Assembly: GCF_000220395.1 (NCBI RefSeq)
Contig: NW_004086350.1
Span: 1 to 64,000, forward strand
Origin: Ichthyophthirius multifiliis
Taxonomy: Eukaryota > Ciliophora > Oligohymenophorea > Hymenostomatida
Reading direction: 5' to 3'
Length of the DNA: 64,000 bases
This document shows, in pieces, positions 1-12,180 of the stretch. The translations under genes and the position numbers were made by a program. Within the stretch, counting starts at the first letter, position 1. Each line of letters opens with the position of its first letter. The notes under the pieces were generated by a model. That model was not told where the DNA came from. It saw only the letters and a list, made by a program, of their open reading frames with translations, and ran no database searches.

Positions 1-1327
1 TTTATAAAATCATATTATATTATTTTAATTTCAATATATAATTTATTTAATTAAAATTAAAATAATTTAATTCAATAAATATAATTTTTTTAAATAATTT
101 AAAATAATTAATATCTTTTGTTTAAAAATAATATATTTAATATTATTTTTTAGATATATATATAAATTAAAAATATCAAATTTATTTATAAAATTATATT
201 TTATTATAGATAAATAAGTAAATCAATATATATTTTTACATATAATATAATAATTATTTATATATATAATACATTTTTTTAGAAAATAAATTATTATTTT
301 AAAAATAAAATTTATTTTAATATCTGCAATACAATAATATTTAATAATTATTTATATATTATATTTTTTATATTAATATATAAAATTATAATTTTTTAAA
401 AGATTTTTTTATTTATTAAAAAAATTTTTTTATTCAAATTATTTAAAAAGTTTATATTATATTTAAATATAAATTAATTTTAAAATAATAAATTAAATTA
501 AAATTTATTAAAATCTTTTATAAAAATAAACTTTTTACATTTATTTTAATTTTAAAAATTTTTTAATTATAAAAACTTAAAATTTAATATTTAGATATTT
601 TTTTATAAAATATATTTTTGTAAATATATATATGACTAATTAAAATTATTATAATTTATTAAATATTTTTTTTTATAAAAATTAATTCATTTATATAATA
701 TTAATACTTTTTTTTATTTTTAAAGATTATTTATTTTATTTTCATTATTTTAATACAATATATAAAAACGACATTGATTTTTTTTTTTAATTTGGTCAAT
801 ATTTCTTAAATAATATATTTAATTTTTTTTTTTTTTTTTAAAGAAATAAGAAATATACAATTATTAATATAAAAATATATATAATTAATTAATTAATTTA
901 ACTTAAATTAAATATTATTAATAATATAATATTTATATTTATTTTATTTTTATTTTTATTTTTATTTTTATTTCTTATTTTTATTTTTATTAATTTTTTT
1001 TTTTTTTTTTGTCATAATTTTTTTAATATTATTTTATATATTTATGTAAAGATATTAATATTTAATTTAATAATTAATAATAATTATAAAGAGAAACTAA
1101 AAATATATAAAATTATTTAATTTTAATTTTTTTATTTATATAATATTATATATAAAGATATTTTAATAATTTTTATATATACTTATTAAAGTATTTCTAA
1201 ATTATTTAGAAAAAAAAAAAAATTAAAAATATAATTAATTATGTAAAATTTTAAATATTTGAAATGAAATTATTTTTTATTTAATGAAATAATTGTACCA
1301 GATTAATATTTTATTTTTAATGCTTAT
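1..1327. other. AT-only flank, no gene seen
   Basis: Almost pure A/T with homopolymers and short runs such as repeated TTTTTA near 940-975. I see no protein-like reading in the ciliate code on either strand. It is probably 3' flanking sequence of the minus-strand gene that ends at 1328. Confidence 0.6.
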
Positions 1328-2249
1328 TCACATTTTATTTTATAATTTTAATGAATTTTATATATGCTATTTAATTGAATCCAAAGGATTTTATAAGAAT
1401 GGTTTAAATTTTAATATTTATTAAACTTATTAGATATCTTTTATACTTTTTGTTATTTTTTATTAAAATAAATAAAATAACAATTTAAATACCTTTCTTT
1501 TTGTTTATTTTTATTCGAAACTCCGTTAAACTATTTATTCTATTTTAATTAAACTTTAGGTTATTAATTAGAAATATTTTCCAAATTTAATTTTATTGAA
1601 TCCATATCAATGTTTCCTTTATTTATTTATTAAAAAAAATATATTATAAAAAAAAATGAAAATATACCATTATGATTTTAATCTATTTTAGATAAATATT
1701 CATTAAATAGCTAATTTAAATAAATAAAATATATAAAAAAATATTTATATTTATATATATAAATATATATAAATAAATATTTAAATATATATTTTTTCAT
1801 TTTTTTTTATATTTTTATTTATATATAAATATATATATTATATTATATTATATTATATTTTGTACATTTTTTTTTATTATCTTTTTCTTTGCTTCTGCTC
1901 TTTTTCTTTATCCTCTTGATAATCGAATTTATTTATTATCTTTTGTTAGTTTTGACTTAATTTTATCTTTTCCTACTAATTTAGATAATTAATCGTTTGT
2001 TTATATTTTATCTTAAAATTTTTAAAATAATAAAGCTTTATTATTTTATAAATGAATTTTTTTTTAATTTTCAGATTCTTTTTTTTGTTTAATTGAAGAC
2101 TTTTTTTTCTTTTCTTTTTGAATATTTTTAGAAATCTTTATTTTTTCGACTTTTTTAATATTTTTTTAATTTATTTATTCTATTTCAAAAGAATTTTGTT
2201 GCTAATATTCAACTTTTTCATTATCACTTTCAATTTCAAATTTACCCAT
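1328..2249 (-). CDS. SLX9-like ribosome biogenesis protein
   Basis: Small, very basic protein in four exons, read with TAA/TAG as Gln. It starts MGKFEIESDN at 2249 and stops at a TGA at 1330-1328. Introns fit GT-AG with phases that preserve frame: 1711-1865, 1617-1667 and 1446-1492. The first exon is Lys/Gln rich and ends in a basic block LSRGQRKRAEAKKK. The last exon ends FKPFLQNPLDSIKQHIQNSL, matching the NP-x-(S/A)-I-x-x-H-I/L-x-N signature near the C terminus of SLX9/FAM207 proteins. That family works in the nucleolus in 40S pre-ribosome maturation and export. The assignment rests on these two motifs only; another small nucleolar basic protein is possible. Confidence 0.55.
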
Positions 2250-2523
2250 TTTTAATCAAATATATATAATATTTATTTTTATATATAAAAAATATATATA
2301 TATTTTTATATTTTTTATATTTAGTTATTTTTTTCTTCTTTTTTATAATTTTATTTAATTATATATTTATATATATATTATTAATGATTAATTATTTAGT
2401 TTTATTTATTTTATGTCATTTAATTTGTAGAAATACTGATAAATTAATTTTTTTATTATCATTAAATTATTAAAGAATTAAATAAACAAAAAAACTGTAA
2501 AAAATTACCAATACTACATTCAA

Positions 2524-2872
2524 ATGCCTAAAAGAAGTAAAACATATATTAAAAAGTTATACTTTTGATTATTAATATATAAAAAAGCGCCTGGAGGAGG
2601 ATTTGGATATATTTTCGGACAATAAAGATTTAATTATGGCTAATTTGAAAAATAAGAATAAAATTAATAAATTGAGTAATAAAACTAATCTTAATTTTTT
2701 TTTTTTCTGAATTAAAAAATACGTTTTCTTTAGGACTATAAATTATTGTTGAATTTGTGGCTACAAATCATACATATTTATAAGAATAATAAAATATTAA
2801 AAATTAATAAAATAGTTAAACACATAATTAAAAAGATGATATTTAATTTGCAAAAGTATTAATAATATATGA

Positions 2873-2927
<55 letters not shown>

Positions 2928-3060
2928 TATTAATTTTTTTGTTATTTATATTTAATTTATTTTTATAGTGATGCGGATGTCTATGGTACATTTTATAAGA
3001 TGAAACTTAGCTTATTTACTATATAATCAAATTAACTATTATATATAATATAAAATTAAT
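2524..3060 (+). other. Possible small plus-strand gene fragments, unrecognised
   Basis: Several protein-like pieces with above-background GC lie here, but I could not join them convincingly. An ATG at 2524 opens MPKRSKTYIKK. From about 2586 another frame reads APGGGFGYIFGQQRFNYG and continues Q-rich. Near 2973 a third piece reads SDADVYGTFYKM after an acceptor-like TTTATAG. Short introns between them are plausible, but one junction needs a frame shift and TGA codons lie between the pieces. An (AT)n tract separates the last two. No family recognised. Confidence 0.25.
2879..2924. repeat. (AT)n microsatellite
   Basis: About 23 uninterrupted AT dinucleotides, lying between two protein-like fragments, so possibly intronic. 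Confidence 0.9.
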
Positions 3061-3582
3061 ATACTTAAAATCTATATACTTAGCAAAATCAAAATAAATC
3101 ATATATTTAATTATTAAAATTTAATTACAAGTTTTTAATTATATTATTTTTATTATAAATTAAAATTTATGATAAATATTTATCTAATAAATTTTTTAAT
3201 AACAAATTAAAGAAATATTTATAATATATATTACATATTTTTTATTTCTTTATTATTAAATTTAGAATTTTTAAAATTCCAATATTTGATAAACTATTCT
3301 AAATATAAAAAATATCTGATTACTCATTAAATATTATTGAAATATAACAAATATAAAAAAAAATGAATTTATGAATAATAAAGAAATTACATTTTTATAA
3401 AATTCAATAATAAAATGAAAAAAATATATAAAGATAAATTGAAAACATTTAATAATAATAATATTAAAAAATATAACAAATATAATAATTTTAATAAGAT
3501 AATATAATATAATTTTTTAATAAGAAAAAAAAAAGCAAATAAAAATGAAACACTTTTAATAAAAGAAAGAAGAAAAAAAAAA
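3061..3582. other. AT-rich intergenic stretch, nothing seen
   Basis: Low-complexity AT DNA immediately downstream of the stop of the PRP6 gene. Short standard-code ORFs here are Phe/Leu/Ile strings with no family features. Confidence 0.6.
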
Positions 3583-4989
3583 TCATTCAATATTTAACAT
3601 TTCTTTTTAAATAATTTCCAAAATCTTCTAAAAAATTTCATCAAAACTCATTTTCCATCCTTCATCACTTTTCTTAACTTTCATATAAAGCCTTCCTTAT
3701 TTTTTCTCTTCACCATTCTTAATTTTTAAAAAAGCTTCTTCCGCTTTCCCACTTTTTTCATCATCATCTTTTTCAAAAAGATATAAAGTAGCCCAAGAAT
3801 CGACAATGTCTGGTCTTTCCAAAAGTGATTTTTATATCCATTTTCTAGCTTTTTCCATTTTCCTTTCTTTCCAAAATAGCTTAGCTACACTAATATTAAC
3901 ATATGGATCCTACCTGCATTTATCTAAAGCTTCCACAATTTTTTTTTTCCTAGTAGCTTTTGGTTCTAATTCAATTGCATATGACCATAACTGACTATAA
4001 TCAGGGCATTCTTTAAGTCCTCTAGCAAGCATATATCTCGCTCCTTTTTTATTTTCTGCTTATGTTTCCAATTCTACTGCTATACACCATAATTCAGGAC
4101 ATTTAGGTAATTTTACCCTCGACTTTTCTAATATGGGTCTTGCTCTAGGAAAGAATCTGTGATTCATCTCTAATTCTACATATCTTATTATCAAAGTGGT
4201 TGATAAGGGGTTAAATCGTATTCCCTTTTCGAATATTTATCGAGCAGCGTCTATTGATTTAAATTTATAGGCTATTTTAGCTAATAAAATGAACAATTTT
4301 TCATCTGTAGGGAATAAACTTATTGCTACTTGGGCATCTTGGAAGCTTTTTTATAAAGAACCGAGCTAATATTCCAATTTAATAGCGGCTATATATGCCT
4401 CACATGTGCCTACATTTTTGGCTTTTTGGGCTACAAGTCTTGCTTATTCTAATTGATTATTTTATTTGTAATTTTTTAAAGATAGGATTAATATTTGGCT
4501 GTTTTCCGGTAAATTTTTTTCAGCCTCATCTATTATTTCTCTTATATTGAAATTTTTCCAGTGAAACTTAATTCTTTAAGTCCAAAAAAATTCATAAAAA
4601 GGATGCTATTATGTCGCTGATTGTAATTATTTATTCAAATTATCCTTACTTTTTCCAATATTTTTCTCAAAATCAATGGTTTTTTATATAATAGTTAAAT
4701 TTTCGGGGAATAAAACATCTATACCATATTCATATATTGCCCTAGCAGTATTTATGCAAGTCCTCTAAATCATGCTTTGGGCTTCTTCAGTAAATACACG
4801 CTCTCTTTCAGATTATTCGATCCCGTCACCAATTACTGCTCTTATTATAGCCACACAGGTTAATGGATTACCACTTTTTTCACAATAAGCAGCTTCATCA
4901 AGCCAATCTTCTCGATTAATAATATATCCTCTAAAAATATATATATTTAAAACGTAAAGATTTAAATAATAATTTATATATAAATAAAT

Positions 4990-5041
<52 letters not shown>

Positions 5042-6338
5042 TTATAATATACCTTCTTTTATATAAATCAATAGCTTTTTATAATAATTCAGTAATTTTA
5101 CTTTATGGTTTTCCATCTGATTCTTCTAATTTAGCTGCATTTATCCATATTGAATGTTCCTAAGGTAGTGCTTTTCTTGCTCTATTTAAAACTGCTTTAG
5201 CGTTTTCATAAGTTTCTAATTTAGCCAAAGCTAGCCACATGTCGAGATCCCCTGGAATACATTCTACTGCTTTATAGAGTAGTATTTTGGCTTCTTTTTC
5301 ATTTTCTAATTGTATTAGGTATTTCCATAATTTTGGCTAGTCAGGTATATGCTCTAGTGCTTTTCTTAAAACTTTGATTTTATTTTCCTTTAAAACTTCT
5401 CTATCGGCTGCCGCGAGCCATATCTTTAAACTTTTCGGTAAAATCTAAGCTGCTTAAGCCAATATACTTCTTGCTTTTTCCGGGGTTTCCAACCTTGCAA
5501 TTTCAAGCCATAAATCATCTGATCTCTCGCATTATTTAAGTCCTTAATAAAGAATATTTCTTGCCTATTAAATTTTTCCGTCTAACTCTTCGATTCTTGC
5601 CGCCCCAATCCATCCGTTTGCATTTTTAGGGTCTACATTTACCACATTTTTCATTAATTTTCTCGCTCTTTTAAAATCTCCGATATCTGCTTCACTATTG
5701 ACTATTTGTTAATTTAAAGAAGTCAAATAACCGGATTTATCAACTGTAGAAATACCACTTACAGAATCTATGCTTTTATCTAATTTTGCAGTTAAGACTG
5801 TTTAATTTGCTTTTCCAATATCGTTTAAGTTTAGGTTTAATTAGGATTGAATTTCTATTGAATTTTAGATTTATTGTTCTTTTCGAGCCGAATCAATTAT
5901 ATGGTCCGGAACTGGCACATATTTTTCCTATTTTTTTTTTTTAATGGAATAATCTTATGCTTCTGGAATTTTCATCCATTCATCTTCTGTGATTTTTCCT
6001 AAATCACGTTTTAAATCTGCAAATTAATAGGCTACGGATGGGTTATTTTCCATTATTTTTTTAGTCTCTATTTTTTCTTTTTTTTCTTTGCGTTTATGTC
6101 GACGTTAATTCATATAATCGTCAACAGATTTGAACACTTCATCGGCTTAACGATCCTCGTCGTCGTATTTTTCACCGTTGAATATATTTTCTTAATAACC
6201 ACTCCATTAATCAAATTAAACATAATTTGCAGGACCTATGTCAGAACGAGTGATAAAACCCACTGCTCCTCTAGCTAGACCTGCTACATAATTTGGTGGA
6301 GGGGGACCGAATTCGGTTTTGGCGTATTGGTGGCTCAT
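3583..6338 (-). CDS. PRPF6: Pre-mRNA splicing factor PRP6 (U5 / tri-snRNP)
   Basis: TPR/HAT-repeat scaffold that bridges U5 and U4/U6 in the tri-snRNP. The N terminus MSHQYAKTEFGPPPPNYVAG, followed by LARGAVGFITRSDIGPAN, is the diagnostic PRP6_N motif. An acidic linker and KYVPVPDHIIDSARKEQQ follow, then HAT repeats to the end, each with W and conserved Leu/Ala/Pro, for example the stretches around WIGAARIEE, LWLEIARLE, MWLALAKLE and LWCIAVELE. It ends at TGA 3585-3583. One intron, 4931-5052, is mostly (AT)n. The rest reads open only with TAA/TAG as Gln, giving roughly 875 residues, typical of the family. The start is the first ATG of the PRP6 motif. Identification is very secure. Confidence 0.96.
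4931..5052 (-). other. PRP6 intron with (AT)n core
   Basis: GT donor after AAAGAAG and AG acceptor before AGGATATATT. Removing it joins the HAT repeats in frame. The interior is nearly all TATA repeats. Confidence 0.85.
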
Positions 6339-7150
6339 TTTTTTTATTTTGATTTTTTGTGTCTATTAAATTATTGGATTTTTTATATATATATATTAAT
6401 TTTTTCTTTTGATTTTTGATTTTCTTTTTATTTCTTTATTTTTGTTTGTTTGTTTATTTTATTTTAAAAGAGGTATATTATTTTTTGATTTAACAATTTT
6501 TTTTTTTTTTTTTTTTTCTTAAAAAAACAAATTATAAAATATTTCACAAAAAATTAAAAATAAAAATTTATTAAATTATAAAAATAAAATCTATATAAAA
6601 ATAAAAAATTAAATAGATTATTATTAAAATATATATTAATTAGAAATTAAAAAAATAAAAAATTAAATTAATTATTATAATTTAAAATTTAAAAAAACAA
6701 TACTTTTTCAATGTTTAAATACATTTTTTATATTAAAAATATTGAGAATTTATAAAAAAAATATTAATTAATTTTAAATAAGTAATAGATATAACTTTTT
6801 AAAAATCCAAAATTAATCATTTAAATATTAAAATAAAAAAATATTGAAAAAAATCAATAAATTAGTAAAAATAATAATGTTAAATAAGTGTTTATATTAA
6901 AGATTTTTAAATATGCATATATAATATACTATTTAAAGAAAGAAATATACATACAATTTATAATAAATTTAATTTAAAAAAAAGGAGAAAAATTATAAAT
7001 ATTTATAAAAAATTAAAATAATAAAAGTAATAAAAATAAAACAAGAAAGTAATAATTTTCATAAAAATTTTAAATAAGTAGTAGAATTGATTTTTAAGTT
7101 TTTTTGTTTTGTTTTGCTTTGTTTTCATTATTATTAATTTTTTATAAAAA
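6339..7150. other. Intergenic AT-rich DNA between PRP6 and RNF170-like gene
   Basis: No protein-like reading. It should hold the promoter of the minus-strand PRP6 gene (upstream of 6338), with a poly-T tract near 6500-6520 and short runs of A/T. No defined promoter motif could be recognised. Confidence 0.5.
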
Positions 7151-7984
7151 TCATTGAAAACCTTCAATTCTAAATAAATAACTATAATAAAAATTAGTTA
7201 AAACAATTAACAAAATACTAAACACAATTAAATCATCAATAACTCCGAAAATTCCCAAAATACACTCAGGTAGAATGTCCAGAGGACTTATAATATATAA
7301 AAGTCCAATAATAAAATATTAAGATGAACAAATTTAAGATAGCATATATATAATCCCTTCTTGAGTTCTTAAGAAAGTTAATGTTTTTTTAATTAAAAAA
7401 GGTGCATCATATACTATATTAAAAATCTTTGTATATATTAAAAAATAAAAGTTATAATTTTCAATTTAAATAAATATATAGTATTATTTTACTGATCTAT
7501 TTTTTTTGAATATGTTTTATTGTATAATTTTATTAATTATAAAGAGTTGCATATATATTCTTTTTCTTTTTTAATTATATTATCTTCTATATAAAATCTA
7601 TTTATTTATCTTCTACATATTGGACATTTTAATTGTTAATATTTTTTATTTTCCAATAACTCATAATACAATTTCCTTTTTAATTATGAATAAATGTTTT
7701 TTATGCTTTTTATTTTTTTTAAAAAAAATACCACAATAAGTATGTTCACATGTCGATGATACTTTTTCAGAAAATTATTATAAGCAAATGGAACATAGGC
7801 CTTAACAAAATTTGGAAAAATTAGGCATTTCATCTTTAGTATATTAAGGAAAATATTTTATTATAGGTTGAAGTAAATTATAAAAACAATTAATTGCAAA
7901 CTTATATAAATCAAAAGATATTAAAATAAATGAAACGGATATTATCATTAATTTTTTGATGCTATCGTTTTCAATACCTTGCAT
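7151..7984 (-). CDS. RNF170-like membrane RING E3 ubiquitin ligase
   Basis: The N terminus MQGIENDSIKK is followed by a membrane segment (IISVSFILISFDLYKF). A RING follows: CSICLQQFSEKV, then STCEHTYCGNC spanning a 56-nt intron (7676-7731), then CPICRRQ. The C-terminal half holds two membrane segments around SPLDILPECILGIFG, the DUF1232 hallmark seen in RNF170. The domain order TM-RING-DUF1232 matches RNF170, an ER E3 that in animals drives IP3-receptor degradation. It ends at TGA 7153-7151. Oddities: between CIMSYW and KYQQLKCPIC the frame shifts by one base near 7653 (a GG run), and the junction of the second intron (about 7427-7492) also misses one base. Both look like single-G omissions, so sequence error is likelier than decay. 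Confidence 0.8.
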
Positions 7985-9127
7985 TTTAAATTTTTCTTAT
8001 TTTTATATATAATAATTAAATAATAATGTTATTTTAATGAAAAAAAAAAAAAATATTTTATATAATTGATCTTTTTTTTCTATTATTAATTTTTTTGAAA
8101 ATTATTAATGTCTTTGTTTTTTGTTTTTTTTTTAAAAAAAATAAAAAATAATTAAAAATACATCATTTTAATTAAAAATATATTTATTATTTAGAATATA
8201 TTTTTAAAATATAATTATTTATATTTCTTAATTATACAAATTTTTAATTTATTTTATTTTAAATAAAAAAATATTAATTTTTTAATTAATAAATACGCAT
8301 ATAGTTATAGTTTAAAGTGAAGAAAATAAATATTTATATTAAAATATTTGATTTACTATAACTAGATTCAAAGATTGTATATTTGTATATTATAAAAATA
8401 AGATTAAATATTTTATTTTTTTGTATATAATTTATTAATTAGTATTTTAGTAAATTAGTTAAAAAATATTAATTTTTTTTAATATTAATATAATATTATT
8501 TTTTATATTAATTTTATTTAACAAAAAAATCGATATATAATAATTGATCAAATACATTAATTTCATACTTATATTCACTTCTTTATAAAATAGTTAAATC
8601 ATAATTTAATTATTAATTAATTTAAATAAATATTTTAATAAGTAATACTCACTCTTTATGAAAAAAAGTATTTATCAAACTAAAAAAAGATTAAAAGCAT
8701 AATAATAATGTTTTATGAGCTTATTTAGTTATAATAATAACAGTAAATAATAATAATATCTATTTTTTATATTTTATAAATAAATAACTATTATTAAAAT
8801 AAATTATAGATTATATAATTAATTTTATATGTATTTTAATTAGTTGATTATTTTATACTAAATAATAATATTTTATTTTAATTATAATTTATATAATATT
8901 TTCAAAAAAGTAATTAGAATGGTTTTTTTTTTCAAACTAATAAATTCTATTTCAAACTATTTTTTATTTATAACAATTTATGTTTATTATTGCTTATTTA
9001 GCATTTTATATGATTCTAATTAAAAATAATAAAATTTTGATATGATAGATTAAAAAATATCAAAAGAAAATAATAAATTAATAAAAAGAAAACTAGAAAA
9101 GCCGGAATAGTAATTATTAAAGAAAAA
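7985..9127. other. Divergent intergenic region
   Basis: Lies between the minus-strand RNF170-like start and the plus-strand OGFr-domain start, so it should carry both promoters. The sequence is AT-rich with homopolymers. A short reading from ATG 9042 (MIDQKISKENNK) ends in TGA at about 9129 and is not in frame with the downstream gene. Confidence 0.5.
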
Positions 9128-10080
9128 ATGATCCATAATTAAATAGATAAAATATAAACAAATGAGGATATTAAAAAAACAAAAGATAATCAAGAATATT
9201 TTTTTATGGAAATCTAATAAGATTAACTTAAAGATAAAAATTAAAAAAATGCTGATTTTTATCTTGGAAAAATAAGATCAAATTAAGATTAGTAATAGTC
9301 ATTTACAATAGATGAATTATTATAAAGGTAATTCATTAGAAAGATAAAATATATTTATAATAAAAAAATTAAATTTAATTTAAAAATAAAAAAATAGAAA
9401 AGGTAATTATTAAATTTTAGAATCGGATCACTCTTATATTTAATGGATTTTTCCTAATTGTTTTAAATCTTAATTTAATAGTAATTCATATACATTAACT
9501 GAAGATGATATATAGGAGTTTTTAATGAATAAAATAGTAAAAATATAAATAAAAATATTTAATAAATAATATATAGATTGCAGAAAAATATGTTTAAAGT
9601 TATGAAATGATGCTAGATTTTTATGGAATAAAACTAAAAATAAAAAAACTGGAGAATTATAAAGGTTTATTTTTAAATATTAAATTAAATAAAATTTATA
9701 ATGAAAAATATTTAATATAATAATGTCTTTTTATTTTTATTTTTAAAAGGACTGAAAATTATAAATAAAGATATAAATAAGCTATTTAAGGTCATAATTA
9801 TTTAAGAATTAGAAGAATTTTAACTTCTTTGAATAATTTAGGATTTAGAAGATATGCTATTAAATTAGTTGAATTTTTAAAAGGAGAGGCTGAGCAAGGA
9901 TTATTAAATAAATAGAATTTTCATTAGAATTGGGAATTTTATGGTATAACAAAATATGAAATAGAAGGAGATGATAAAACTGATCCTAATAATGACCCTT
10001 AAATTAAGATGCTCGTTAGCAATTGTTTTATGAGTTATAATCAAATTAAAAGGGAAAATATATATTTCTAATCAAAATGA
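9128..10080 (+). CDS. OGFr conserved-domain protein
   Basis: About 250 residues with the conserved region of opioid growth factor receptor proteins. Landmarks: NADFYLGKIRSNQ, the block GNYQILESDHSYIQWIFPN, MMLDFYGIKL, NYKQRYKQ, HNYLRIRRILTSLNNLGF, and KLVEFLKGE. The domain occurs in animal OGFr (a perinuclear receptor) and in scattered bacteria and protists; its biochemical role in ciliates is unknown. Introns: 9328-9397, 9537-9576 and 9665-9749. Start chosen at ATG 9128 because the upstream ATG frame stops. The reading needs one extra A in the CTAAAAATAAAAAAACT run near 9635-9650 to keep KLKNKKTGEL in frame with the last exon, so an indel error is suspected. Stop TGA 10078-10080. Confidence 0.8.
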
Positions 10081-10263
10081 AAAAATTTTAAAGATTTTTA
10101 AAAATATAAATAAATTAATTTATAAAAAAAAAAATTAAAAATTATGTTTTATTTTAATAAAATAAAAAAATGATGAATATAAAAAAGCATGTTATAATAT
10201 TTTATATAAAAATATTATTTTTATTTATTTGAAAAAAAATATGCTATATATTAAATCTATATT

Positions 10264-10478
10264 TCATTATTAATATTTAATAATTTAATATTCTTATATT
10301 AAAAATTAGTTATCAAATTAAAATTTATTTTCAAAACCATTAAATTTCTTTAAATTTTAAAATTAAGGATAATATATATCAAATTTTTTCGCTAAATCTA
10401 AAATAATTATACTTAATTAAATTATTAATTTTTATTCAATTTATAATACTGATAATACTTATTAAATCTAATAATATA

Positions 10479-10518
<40 letters not shown>

Positions 10519-11583
10519 ATATATATATATATTAATATTTAAATATATTCATCATATACATTTTCTTCAGCTGAAAAATTTAAGTTAATTTACTATATAA
10601 TTTTGAAAATAATATAAAGTACAGATGCAGCAATAGTACTATAGGAAGCCATTTTTATATTTTCATAATCATATAGTATCATTTTTGATAAATAGCTGCA
10701 TATTTTGTGTACATATTAGAATTCTTAATTACTTAACCTATCTTAATAATTTAGAAATGTTAAAGTTTACATACTAATTTCATAAGGTGAAGTTCCAAAC
10801 AAATTGAAATTTAATGTTATTAAAATATCAGCTTCCATATTTTTTATTTACTATTCTGAAATTTTTTTATGTGAAATTTTTTCATCTATAACTTTTAAAG
10901 TAATTGGATATATTTCTTCATATTTACTTGCTATAAAAAAGCAAGTAACTCCAACTAAATGTATATCAGATATTTCTTTAATTCTTTAAATAACGAAAAT
11001 ATTTTAATTTAAAATATATTTATTAAAAGTTGAAAATTATATATGTTTTACTTTTTTGTTTTTTCTAAATATAAATCTAAAAGTCTAACAGTCATAAAAT
11101 ATGTTTCTTCAGAAAATTTATATGCTTTTACGACTTCAATTAACCAATCAAGCATTTTAGCTCTCAATAGTTGTGGTATATTATGCTTAAAAAGGCAATT
11201 TTTAGGTACATATTTAGACTAAAGAAAATAAAAAAATTTATAAATATTAATATATAAAAATCAAATATTTAATAGTATATATTTGAATAATGATATATAA
11301 ATAAATATATAATATAACTTCTTATTGTTTCTCAAAAGTTATGATATCTTATAAATAGTTTTTATTTATCTAAATTCTAGCCAAAAGCAATGATAAACTT
11401 TCTTCTTTATATGAATTTTGAATTTTCTTATTATCCGAAACATTTTTATTCAAATTAGACTAATATAAATTAATTTATTATTATTAATTTATAATGTAAT
11501 TTAAGTCTTTAAATAATAAATTATTATTTGAATGTATATTAGGAGCAATTAAATTATTACTTGTATATATATGAGCAATTAAG

Positions 11584-11618
<35 letters not shown>

Positions 11619-12180
11619 TATTATTTAGTTTATATTTATTATAGGATTACTATTATTTAAAAAATTTATGTTCGAACTCACTTATTACACTTACTAAGAG
11701 TTTATTTTGAATTTTTTCTCTATTTCATTATTTTCTTTCTCAAATATAAAATTTTCTTTATTTTATAGATTTATATTACTATTTTCTTTTTTTGTCATGT
11801 ATTATTTTATATGATAATAATTAATTATCATCATGAATTAATAATGCTTGATTTTAATAACTCTTACATTCATTCTAAAGTTAAATACGATTTTATACTG
11901 TCTATGAAAGAATATTTGCATTAGATTAATTGTTTTCACTTTTTTATTAGAATTCTAATTGTTTATATTATTGTTACTAATAAGGAATGGAAGAGTCTTT
12001 TAATATTTTTTAAATAGGAATTCTGTATGTATTGCTTGTAGAAATAGATGTTACTTTATTTTTAATCTTTTGCAAATTTTCTAAAGGCTCAATTTCCATT
12101 TTATTAATAAAAATATTGTTTTATTTATTATTACTATTTTTGGATACATAGCTGTTCTTCTTGTTTAATTAATTATTCAT
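10264..12180 (-). CDS. Mitotic-type (A/B) cyclin
   Basis: The cyclin box is clear: NIPQLLRAKMLDWLIEVVKA with the family RAxLxDWLxEV motif, TYFMTVRLLDLYLEK, then HLVGVTCFFIASKYEEIYP. The cyclin C domain follows (LNFNLFGTSPYEI, MASYSTIAASVLYI). The N-terminal ~150 residues, from MNNQLNKKNSYVSKN at 12180, are Q/N-rich and low complexity. Introns well fixed by frame: 11219-11318, 10984-11051 and 10468-10559 (the last mostly (AT)n). The C-terminal exon reads to ILDLAKKFDIYY and stops at TGA 10266-10264. It would activate a cyclin-dependent kinase; A versus B subtype cannot be settled here. Splicing of the N-terminal 11.46-11.85 kb region is uncertain, and I did not see a convincing RxxL destruction box. 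Confidence 0.85.
10468..10559 (-). other. Cyclin intron, (AT)n-rich
   Basis: GT at 10559 and AG at 10468. Excision joins SAEEN to IQQVLSVL in frame. About half the intron is pure AT repeat. Confidence 0.7.

Noticed and set aside
2740-2790. Selenocysteine reading of an in-frame TGA between Cys codons
   Set aside because: No SECIS-like structure visible and the surrounding frame is not established; a short intron or a stop is simpler.
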